Source: Paracoccus aestuariivivens (GTDB taxonomy: Bacteria; Pseudomonadota; Alphaproteobacteria; Rhodobacterales; Rhodobacteraceae). From it: a DNA stretch of 64,000 bases. The notes beneath the pieces were generated by a model. That model was not told the origin of the DNA. It did not search any database and saw only the letters and a list, made by a program, of their open reading frames with translations. Below, piece after piece: positions 54,841 to 61,865 of this stretch (the first letter of the stretch is position 1; each line of letters starts with the position of its first letter). Position numbers and translations under genes: made by a program. The stretch spans positions 372,001 through 436,000 of the forward strand of contig NZ_WMIE01000001.1 in NCBI RefSeq assembly GCF_009711225.1. Direction: 5' to 3'.

Positions 54841-55274
54841 CTTTGCAGCGCCAGATTGGCGAAGTGCCGCGACCCCGGATCGACAAGCAGCCGGTGCATC
54901 GCGTCTAGCGGCACCCAATGCGCCTCGTGCCCCGGCTCGCTTGGCGGACCCAGACGCGTGATCGGACGCGCCAGCCAGACCGAGCACAGTTTCTCGGCCC
55001 AGAAGCCGTATTCCGGCATGTAGCAATAGCGGCGATAGACGCCCAGACGCTTTGGCGCGCTGATCGCCCAGCCGGTTTCCTCGAAGACCTCGCGATGCAG
55101 GGCAGCGATGGGGGATTCGCCCGGATCGACCCCGCCGCCAGGAAGTTGGAACTCGGGTTCGGGCTCGTGCTGGAATGTAAGCAGCGCCTTTCCATCGCGG
55201 ATCAGGACGGCATAGGCCCCCGGTCTGCGCCGATATTCATGTGGACCGGGCGGCGGGCCGAAGCGAGGTATCAT
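54834..55274 (-). CDS. NUDIX hydrolase
   Basis: The protein has 146 residues from the ATG at 55274, with GGAGAG upstream. The complete Nudix box is present (GGGVDPGESPIAALHREV then FEETGW, pattern Gx5Ex7REUxEExGU). Members hydrolyse nucleoside diphosphates linked to other groups; the substrate cannot be told here. The reading frame continues upstream through the tRNA-Leu genes but that part is not coding. It lies downstream of the tRNA-Leu terminator. Confidence 0.92.
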   Translation of the reverse strand: MIPRFGPPPGPHEYRRRPGAYAVLIRDGKALLTFQHEPEPEFQLPGGGVDPGESPIAALHREVFEETGWAISAPKRLGVYRRYCYMPEYGFWAEKLCSVWLARPITRLGPPSEPGHEAHWVPLDAMHRLLVDPGSRHFANLALQRI

Positions 55275-55367
55275 CAAGGACTCTCCATTTCGCCCCGAGA
55301 CTTGCCCGCCAACGAACCAATCCGCAAGCCTCGGTCCGCCGCGATTCCAGTGCAGATCGCGGATAGC

Positions 55368-55404
55368 AAAAACCCCCGGAAACACGAAGTTTCCGGGGGT
55401 TTTT
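55368..55404 (-). terminator. terminator of tRNA-Leu copy 1
   Basis: Read on the minus strand, an AAAAACCCCCGGAAAC stem with its complement is followed by a T-run, directly after the CCA end of the tRNA. Confidence 0.85.
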
Positions 55405-55408
55405 GTAG

Positions 55409-55493
55409 TGGTGCCCAGGAGAGGACTCGAACCTCCACGCCTTGCGGCACACGGACCTGAACCGTGCGCGTCTACCAATTCCGCCACCTGGGC
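55409..55493 (-). tRNA. tRNA-Leu (anticodon CAG), copy 1
   Basis: The 85-base class II tRNA on the minus strand starts GCCCAGG, has the anticodon loop TTCAGGT (anticodon CAG, codon CTG), a long variable arm, GGTTCGAGTCC in the T-arm and an encoded CCA end. It is identical to copy 2, 266 bases away. Confidence 0.97.
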
Positions 55494-55508
55494 AGGTGGT
55501 GTGAGCGG

Positions 55509-55537
55509 CTGATAAAGGCAGTCGAAGGTGGCGTCAA
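55509..55537 (-). promoter_or_regulatory. promoter of tRNA-Leu copy 1
   Basis: On the minus strand TTGACG (55537-55532), a 17-base spacer and TATCAG (55514-55509) end 15 bases before the tRNA. Confidence 0.65.
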
Positions 55538-55633
55538 CTCGATCCGACACAATTTTGAAAATTTTGATGCGGCGTCGCGAACGGTCCGACCGGCAGCACT
55601 CGGCGGAATGGGCAAAGCCGCGAGCGGACAAGC

Positions 55634-55670
55634 AAAACCCCCCGGAAACACGAAGTTTCCGGGGGGGTTT
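55634..55670 (-). terminator. terminator of tRNA-Leu copy 2
   Basis: This is the same stem as in copy 1 with one or two extra G/C, directly after the CCA end. It isolates copy 2 from copy 1. Confidence 0.85.
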
Positions 55671-55674
55671 GTAG

Positions 55675-55759
55675 TGGTGCCCAGGAGAGGACTCGAACCT
55701 CCACGCCTTGCGGCACACGGACCTGAACCGTGCGCGTCTACCAATTCCGCCACCTGGGC
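55675..55759 (-). tRNA. tRNA-Leu (anticodon CAG), copy 2
   Basis: This 85-base gene is identical in sequence to copy 1. It reads CTG, a dominant leucine codon in this GC-rich genome. Confidence 0.97.
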
Positions 55760-55775
55760 AGGTGGTGTGAGCGGC

Positions 55776-55804
55776 TGATTAAAGACAGTCGCAGGGGGCG
55801 TCAA
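55776..55804 (-). promoter_or_regulatory. promoter of tRNA-Leu copy 2
   Basis: On the minus strand TTGACG (55804-55799), a 17-base spacer and TAATCA (55781-55776) end 16 bases before the tRNA. Confidence 0.65.
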
Positions 55805-55962
55805 TGGGGAGAAAGTCGATTCTTCATCCAGCCTTCATATTTTTCTTACGGGCCCCGATCCGCACCAAAAACCGCATGTAAACTGCCCTGACCTTTCCGG
55901 CAGCTTGTCGGTCGTTTGCCCACAGGCCTAGAAATAAAGGACAAATTCGCGCGAGGAACGGG

Positions 55963-57561
55963 ATGCTGGCTGAAATCGCGACAATGACCTGGGACGTGAT
56001 CGTCATCGGCACCGGCATCGGCGGCGGCAGCGTCGGACGCAGACTGACCGAATTGGGCCTGAAAGTCCTGTTCCTCGAGAAAGGCCCCGATCTGGGTGAC
56101 GCCAAAGTTCCCGGACTGGCAATCGACCAGACCGATCCCGAAAGCCGGATGGCCGTGGGCGCATGGCCCAAGCAGATATCGGCACGACTTGACGGCAAAT
56201 GGTGCGAGATCGACGGCATGATCGGCTCGAATGTCGGCGGCACCTCGGCCTTCTATGCCGCGACGCTCGAGCGGCCCGAGCGGCACGATCTGGACAATGC
56301 CGAGCACCTGCCCCATCCGACCGGCGGCTGGCCCGTCGGCTTCGAGGAAATGCGCCCCTGGTTCGAGATGGCGGAACGCTATTACGAGATCAGCGGCGAA
56401 TCCGATCCGCTTGATCCGGTTCCGGCGAACCTGCCGGCGCCTCCACGGGCCTTGCCGAAGTCGGACATCGATCTGATGGCCGATCTGGTCCGTTCGGGCA
56501 TGCATCCCTATCAGACCCATATGGCCGCACGCTTCGTGCCCGGATGCGAGAATTGCTTCGGTCGCCGCTGCCATCGCCGCTGCAAGATGGACGGCCGCTC
56601 GGCAGGAGTGCTTCCGGCAATGGAAAGCGGTCGTGCGACCCTGATCGACCGGTGCAACGTCTCGCGGATCGAAGCCGACGCCACCGGCGTACAATCATTG
56701 ATCTGCAACCGTGATGGCGAGACGGTGACGCTCAAGGCGCATCGCTATGTGCTGGCGGGCGGCGGTCTTGGATCGCCATCCCTGATGTTGCGGTCGCGTA
56801 ACGAATATTGGCCCGAGGGCTTGGGCAACCGCAACGACATGGTGGGCCGCAACCTGATGTTCCATCTTAGCGAGATCATCGCGATCTGGGCCGGACGGGG
56901 GCGCGGAGAGCCCGTCGCCTCGCGCTCGATCAGCATGCGCGATCTGTATTTCATGAATGGAGAGCGTCTTGGCACTGTGCAGTCCATGGGTCTGACCGCC
57001 GGATATGGCGAGATCCTTCACGTGCTGCACAACCGTTTCGACACATCCGCGCTGCGAAAGCTGCGTCCACTGCGCGTGGGCCTGCGTCTTCCGGCGCGGA
57101 TCGCGACAACCATGCTGGGCCATGCGAAACTGTTCGTCGGCGTGCTGGAAGACCTGCCCTATGCCACGAATCGGCTGGTGCCCGATCCGACGGACGAGGA
57201 CCGGTTCGTCTTCCATTACGACATCTCGGACGAACTGCGCCGCCGTCGGGCGATCTTTCGCGAAAAGATGCGCGCGGCATTCCGCCCGCACAAGGCGCTG
57301 TTCATGGCAGCGACACCGCAACTGAACTTCGCGCATCCCTGCGGCACGCTGCGCTATGGCGACGATCCGGCGTCCAGCGTTCTGGATCGGGACTGCCGCG
57401 TGCATGGTCTGGACAATCTGTATGTCACCGATTCCAGCTTCATGCCGACCTCGAACGGGGTGAATCCCAGCCTGACCATCGCGGCAAATGCGCTGCGCGT
57501 GGCGGACCGCATCGCCGAGTCGATGCGCCCGCGACTTGCCGCAGCCGAAAGCCTTGGGTAA
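55963..57561 (+). CDS. GMC-family FAD-dependent oxidoreductase with a four-Cys cluster
   Basis: The protein has 532 residues. The FAD-binding Rossmann motif is VIVIGTGIGGGSVGRRL, with IGSNVGGTSAFYAATLERP, VLAGGGLGSPSLMLRS, and the C-terminal VTDSSFMPTSNGVNPSLTIA typical of GMC oxidoreductases. A cluster of four cysteines (Cys195, 198, 203, 207 in GCENCFGRRCHRRCKMDG) recalls the Fe-S or metal-binding insertion seen in some GMC dehydrogenases. It probably oxidises an alcohol or sugar and passes electrons to a membrane acceptor; the substrate is unknown. The ATG at 55963 follows GAGGAACGGG; a later ATG (MTWDVIV) is possible. Confidence 0.9.
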   Translation: MLAEIATMTWDVIVIGTGIGGGSVGRRLTELGLKVLFLEKGPDLGDAKVPGLAIDQTDPESRMAVGAWPKQISARLDGKWCEIDGMIGSNVGGTSAFYAATLERPERHDLDNAEHLPHPTGGWPVGFEEMRPWFEMAERYYEISGESDPLDPVPANLPAPPRALPKSDIDLMADLVRSGMHPYQTHMAARFVPGCENCFGRRCHRRCKMDGRSAGVLPAMESGRATLIDRCNVSRIEADATGVQSLICNRDGETVTLKAHRYVLAGGGLGSPSLMLRSRNEYWPEGLGNRNDMVGRNLMFHLSEIIAIWAGRGRGEPVASRSISMRDLYFMNGERLGTVQSMGLTAGYGEILHVLHNRFDTSALRKLRPLRVGLRLPARIATTMLGHAKLFVGVLEDLPYATNRLVPDPTDEDRFVFHYDISDELRRRRAIFREKMRAAFRPHKALFMAATPQLNFAHPCGTLRYGDDPASSVLDRDCRVHGLDNLYVTDSSFMPTSNGVNPSLTIAANALRVADRIAESMRPRLAAAESLG

Positions 57562-57611
57562 TGAGCGGGTGAAAGCACGCCATCCAAGGTCGCCACGAAG
57601 GAGCGAAAGCC

Positions 57612-58604
57612 ATGTCCGCAGCCAAGCTTGTCACGATCTATGGTGGGTCAGGATTCGTGGGCCGTCAGATCGCAAAGGTTCTGGCCTCGCAAGGCTGGCG
57701 CGTCCGCGTCGCCGTCCGCCGCCCGAACGAGGCAGGCATCGTGCGGACCTATGGCGCCCCCGGCCAGATCGAACCCGTACCCTGCAACGTGCGCGATGAC
57801 CGTTCGGTCGCAGCCTGCATGGCCGATGCCGATGCCGTGGTGAACTGCGTAGGCATTCTGGTCAAAGAAGGCAGGAACACCTTCGAGGCCATCCACGAGG
57901 AAGCCGCAGCCCGCGTCGCCCGCCTGTCGGCGGAACGCGGCGTGGCGCATTTCGTGCATATCTCGGCGCTGGGGGCCGACAAGGATTCCGACAGCCACTA
58001 CGCCGCCTCGAAAGGTCGGGGCGAGGCCGCCGTGCTGGCCGCGCGCCCTGACGCGGTGATCCTGCGCCCGTCGGTCATGTTCGGCTCGGACGACCATTTC
58101 TACAACCGCATCGCGTCGGCCTCGCGGTTGGGGCCGGTCATGGCCCTGCCCGGAGCGGATGCGGAACTGCAACCGGTCTATGTGATGGATGTCGCCGCCG
58201 CCGCCGCCAAAGGCGCGACGGGCGAGGCTGCACCGGGCATTTACGAACTGGGCGGTCCCGATGTCATCACCATGCGCGAACTGGCCGGTCAGGTGCTGAC
58301 CGCCATTGACCGTCGCAAACTTGTGATCGGGATGCCGTCGTTCCTGAGCGGGATCATGGCGGCCGTGCTGGACGGCGTGCAGACCCTGACGGGCGGCTTG
58401 CTGACCAACCGCATTCTGACGCGCGACCAGTTGCGCAGCCTGAAACATCCGAACAAGGTATCGGCGGATGCCAAAACCTTTGCCGATCTGGGAATCCAGC
58501 CGACGGCTGCTCCTGCTGTTATCGGCGAATATCTGTGGCGCTTCCGTCCTTCGGGGCAATACGAGTCGATGACTGCAACTGCGAAGAACCTGCGCCGGAG
58601 CTAA
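57612..58604 (+). CDS. NDUFA9-like NAD(P)-binding protein (complex I accessory subunit family)
   Basis: The protein has 330 residues, of the atypical short-chain dehydrogenase fold. The dinucleotide motif is [18 protein letters not shown], and [20 protein letters not shown] and [20 protein letters not shown] follow as in the NDUFA9 family. In mitochondria and some alphaproteobacteria NDUFA9 belongs to respiratory complex I. The other nuo genes are not here, so the link is by family only. The stop overlaps the uppP start by one base (TAATG). Confidence 0.9.
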   Translation: MSAAKLVTIYGGSGFVGRQIAKVLASQGWRVRVAVRRPNEAGIVRTYGAPGQIEPVPCNVRDDRSVAACMADADAVVNCVGILVKEGRNTFEAIHEEAAARVARLSAERGVAHFVHISALGADKDSDSHYAASKGRGEAAVLAARPDAVILRPSVMFGSDDHFYNRIASASRLGPVMALPGADAELQPVYVMDVAAAAAKGATGEAAPGIYELGGPDVITMRELAGQVLTAIDRRKLVIGMPSFLSGIMAAVLDGVQTLTGGLLTNRILTRDQLRSLKHPNKVSADAKTFADLGIQPTAAPAVIGEYLWRFRPSGQYESMTATAKNLRRS

Positions 58605-59407
58605 TGGAACATAACACGATTGTCGCCGCCCTACTCGGTCTGCTGGAAGGCCTGACCGAGTTCATCCCCGTCTCATCCACCGGACATGTGCTGCTTGCCG
58701 GCCACTTTCTGGGATTTGACTCACCGGGCAGAGCCTTCGAGGTTCTGATCCAGCTCGGCGCAATCCTTGCCATTCTAGGCGTCTATTCCAAACGGATCTG
58801 GGACACCTTCACCAGCGCCCCGCATGATCCGCGCGCGCGCCGGTTCATTGCGTCAGTGCTGCTGGCCTTTCTGCCCGCAGCCGTCATCGGCGCAATGGCG
58901 CATAAGACGATCAAGGAAGTCCTGTTCGAAACCCCGATGCTGATCGCCTCGATGCTGATCCTTGGGGGCGTCGTCCTGCTGTTCGTCGACCGGATGGCGA
59001 AGAATCCGCGCTATCATGCCGCAGAGGACATCCCGATCAGCCGCGCCATCTGTATCGGTCTGATCCAGTGCCTTGCGATGATCCCCGGGGTTTCGCGCTC
59101 GGGGGCGACGATCACGGGTGCCCTGCTTCTGGGCGCTGACAAGCGATCTGCCGCCGAGTTCAGCTTCTTCCTGTCCATGCCGACCATGCTGGGCGCTTTT
59201 GTCTATGATCTCTACAAGAATCGGGACATCCTTGATGCTGCCTCGGCCACAAACATCGTGGTCGGTTTCATATGTGCGTTTTTGTCTGCGTTGGTCGTGG
59301 TCAAAGTGCTGCTCAACTACGTCTCGCAGCATGGCTACGCGGTGTTTGCTTGGTGGCGAATCATCGTCGGCGCAGCGGTTCTGGCGGCCTTGGCGGCCGG
59401 TTGGTAA
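58604..59407 (+). CDS. uppP: undecaprenyl-diphosphatase (bacitracin resistance type)
   Basis: The protein has 267 residues from the ATG in the TAATG overlap; an earlier in-frame start lies inside the NDUFA9-like gene. This inner-membrane enzyme recycles undecaprenyl diphosphate for cell-wall and polysaccharide synthesis. Catalytic motifs are [17 protein letters not shown] and the [17 protein letters not shown] stretch. It has about eight helices. Confidence 0.96.
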   Translation: MEHNTIVAALLGLLEGLTEFIPVSSTGHVLLAGHFLGFDSPGRAFEVLIQLGAILAILGVYSKRIWDTFTSAPHDPRARRFIASVLLAFLPAAVIGAMAHKTIKEVLFETPMLIASMLILGGVVLLFVDRMAKNPRYHAAEDIPISRAICIGLIQCLAMIPGVSRSGATITGALLLGADKRSAAEFSFFLSMPTMLGAFVYDLYKNRDILDAASATNIVVGFICAFLSALVVVKVLLNYVSQHGYAVFAWWRIIVGAAVLAALAAGW

Positions 59408-59413
59408 ACTATG

Positions 59414-59482
59414 CTGACCTATTTTTTGCCATTTAGCCGCTCATCCAAGGCTTCGGGCGGGAAAAATCGTTAAATAGGTCAG
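59414..59482. repeat. 11-bp inverted repeat upstream of gltD
   Basis: CTGACCTATTT (59414-59424) is repeated in inverted orientation as AAATAGGTCAG at 59472-59482, 47 bases apart, in the 150-base region between uppP and gltD. It could be a two-site operator or the base of a long hairpin in the gltD leader. The region must hold the glt promoter; no clear -35/-10 pair was found. Confidence 0.55.
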
Positions 59483-59557
59483 TCTTGCTGACTTTTAATC
59501 AATTCCGCCCTGTTTTATCAGGCTGTCAGCAGTCAGATATTCGGGGGATGCGCAGCT

Positions 59558-61051
59558 ATGGCCACGCAAAAAATGCTGAAGTTCGTCACCATCGGGCGCG
59601 AGATGCCCGAGAAGCGTGACGCAGCTGTCCGCTCGGAAGACTTTCACGAGATCTATCGCGAATTCGCCGCAGCCAAAGCCACGGAACAAGCCAGCCGGTG
59701 CAGCCAATGTGGTGTGCCTTATTGCCAGTCGCATTGCCCGCTTCATAACAATATTCCGGACTGGTTGCGCCTGACCGCCGAAGGCCGCACGCAGGAAGCC
59801 TATCTGCGCAGCCAGGAGACCAACACCTTCCCCGAGATCTGCGGCCGCATCTGCCCGCAGGACCGGTTGTGCGAAGGCAATTGCGTCATCGAGCAATCGG
59901 GCCACGGCACCGTGACCATCGGCGCGATCGAGAAATACATCACCGACACCGCATGGGAAGAAGGCTGGGTCCAGCCCATCGTTCCCGCGGTCGAGCGTCC
60001 TGAATCCATCGGCATCATCGGTGCCGGCCCCGGTGGCCTTGCCGCTGCCGACCGCCTGCGCCGCATGGGCTATCAGGTCACGGTCTACGACCGCCACGAC
60101 CGCGCGGGCGGGCTGATGATCTATGGCATTCCCGGCTTCAAGCTGGAGAAACCGGTCGTCGAGCGCCGCAACAAGCTGCTGGCCGATGCCGGTGTCGAAT
60201 TCGTCCTGAATGCCAATGTCGGCGAGGATATCAGCTTCGACGCGATCCGCGGCAAGCATGATGCGGTGTTGATTGCGACCGGCGTCTACAAGACCCGCGA
60301 TCTGGACATCGACAATGCCGATGCCAAGGGCGTCGTGGCGGCGCTGGACTATCTGACGGCCTCGAACCGCGTCGATCTGGGCGACGAGATCCCCGATTAC
60401 GAGGATGGCGAACTGAACGCGAACGGCAAGCGCGTCGTGGTCATCGGCGGTGGAGATACCGCCATGGACTGCGTCCGCACCGCGATCCGCCAAGGCGCGC
60501 AATCGGTGAAATGCCTCTATCGTCGCGACCGCGCCAACATGCCCGGTTCGCAGCGCGAAGTGCAGAATGCCGAGGAAGAAGGCGTCGAATTCGTCTGGCT
60601 TTCCGCCCCCGGCGCATTCAGCGGCCATGTCACCGGCGAAGCGATGGAAGCGCAGGAAAGCGACGTTGACGAGGTGGGCGATGTCCCGACCATCAGCGCC
60701 GTGCGCGTGCAAAAGATGCGTCTGGGCGCGCCGGACGTGACGGGTCGCCAGTCGCCCGAACTGATCGAGGGTGCGGATTACGACGAGCCCGCCGATCTGG
60801 TCATCAAGGCGCTTGGCTTCGAGCCGGAAGAACTGCCGAAGCTTTGGGGCGTGGACGGGTTGGAAGTGACCCGCTGGGGCACGATCAAGGCCGATTTCCA
60901 GACGCACCAGACCAGCCTGCCCGGCGTCTTTGCCGTGGGCGACATCGTGCGCGGCGCAAGCCTTGTCGTCTGGGCAATCCGTGACGGCCGCGAGGCCGCC
61001 GAAAGCATCGCCGGATTCCTCTCCGGCGCTGCCCGCGTCGCCGCAGAATAG
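59558..61051 (+). CDS. gltD: glutamate synthase (NADPH) small subunit
   Basis: The protein has 497 residues. GltD takes electrons from NADPH through FAD and passes them to GltB, which makes glutamate from glutamine and 2-oxoglutarate. The N-terminal Cys-rich domain for 4Fe-4S clusters is CSQCGVPYCQSHCPLHNNIP and CGRICPQDRLCEGNCV. The FAD site is IGIIGAGPGGLAAADRLRR and the NADPH site is VVVIGGGDTAMDCVRTA. It is separated from gltB by one gene for a secreted protein. Confidence 0.97.
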   Translation: MATQKMLKFVTIGREMPEKRDAAVRSEDFHEIYREFAAAKATEQASRCSQCGVPYCQSHCPLHNNIPDWLRLTAEGRTQEAYLRSQETNTFPEICGRICPQDRLCEGNCVIEQSGHGTVTIGAIEKYITDTAWEEGWVQPIVPAVERPESIGIIGAGPGGLAAADRLRRMGYQVTVYDRHDRAGGLMIYGIPGFKLEKPVVERRNKLLADAGVEFVLNANVGEDISFDAIRGKHDAVLIATGVYKTRDLDIDNADAKGVVAALDYLTASNRVDLGDEIPDYEDGELNANGKRVVVIGGGDTAMDCVRTAIRQGAQSVKCLYRRDRANMPGSQREVQNAEEEGVEFVWLSAPGAFSGHVTGEAMEAQESDVDEVGDVPTISAVRVQKMRLGAPDVTGRQSPELIEGADYDEPADLVIKALGFEPEELPKLWGVDGLEVTRWGTIKADFQTHQTSLPGVFAVGDIVRGASLVVWAIRDGREAAESIAGFLSGAARVAAE

Positions 61052-61061
61052 GACTGTGACC

Positions 61062-61865
61062 ATGGTGCACAAGCCGTACACAGGCTGTACACCGCGCGTA
61101 CACCGGCAGCGAGCGTTGCATGTTGCGCGCGGATCGGCAGCTCCGGCAGGACTGTCAGTCTTGCTGACCCTTTTTGCGCTACCCGCGCTGGCGGCGAATT
61201 TCACGCCGCCGCAGGGTTGCCAGCTGGAAGTCACGGTGCAGAACCGCGGCTGTTCGGTCTCGCAGCATTACCGTTGCAGCGGGGATACGCCGGGCGATCA
61301 ATGGGTGACCTATTTCACCCCCGATGGCCCGACCTACCAGTCGCGCATCGACGCCGAGACGCGCTGGATGGAAAGCACCGATCTGGCCACCGGTCTGGTC
61401 GACACGCTGGAAGACGGGGCAAGGGACGACGCGTCGTTCTCGACCCTGCTGAAAACCGGCGCGGATGATTTCGACTTCTGGACGCGCTCGAACAGCGGCG
61501 AGCGGCTGCACCATATCGGTCGTGACCGCTTGACCGGCGAGAAGATCGACATTGACGGGGTCGAACTGGAGATCACGCATTTCCAGCTGAAGACCCTGAG
61601 CGAATCCGGTGACGAGCTGATCAACCGCGAAGGTCAGCAATTCATCAGCCGCGCCCAAGGGCGCTTTTACGGCGGCATCGAAAAGTCCACGGATTGGACA
61701 GGTGCCGCCGAGAACTCGAATGACAGTCCGGTGAGCTTTTCCTTTCCGGGCCAGCCCGGATTTGGCTCGACCAAGCCGGAATATGATTGCGACCTGCAGA
61801 TGGTCCGTGGCGGCAAGCCCGACCTGATGAGGCAGCTTATGATCTTGAAGGAGGCTCGGACGTGA
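61062..61865 (+). CDS. exported protein of unknown function between gltD and gltB
   Basis: The protein has up to 267 residues from the ATG at 61062; the true start may be later, because the hydrophobic signal segment (LSVLLTLFALPALAA) begins only near residue 31. The mature part has Cys in PPQGCQLEV, NRGCSVSQHYRC and EYDCDLQM, suggesting disulfides and export. No family is recognised. It starts 10 bases after gltD and overlaps gltB by one base. The first 14 codons contain four 11-bp-spaced GTRCAC repeats. Confidence 0.8.
   Translation: MVHKPYTGCTPRVHRQRALHVARGSAAPAGLSVLLTLFALPALAANFTPPQGCQLEVTVQNRGCSVSQHYRCSGDTPGDQWVTYFTPDGPTYQSRIDAETRWMESTDLATGLVDTLEDGARDDASFSTLLKTGADDFDFWTRSNSGERLHHIGRDRLTGEKIDIDGVELEITHFQLKTLSESGDELINREGQQFISRAQGRFYGGIEKSTDWTGAAENSNDSPVSFSFPGQPGFGSTKPEYDCDLQMVRGGKPDLMRQLMILKEART
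61065..61103. repeat. 11-bp-period GTACAC direct-repeat array
   Basis: GTGCAC (61065), GTACAC (61076), GTACAC (61087) and GTACAC (61098) occur at exactly 11-base steps, close to one helical turn. The period is not a multiple of three, so it is not a protein repeat. GTACAC is nearly self-complementary. It may be a protein-binding array just before the true start of the secreted-protein gene. Confidence 0.5.
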
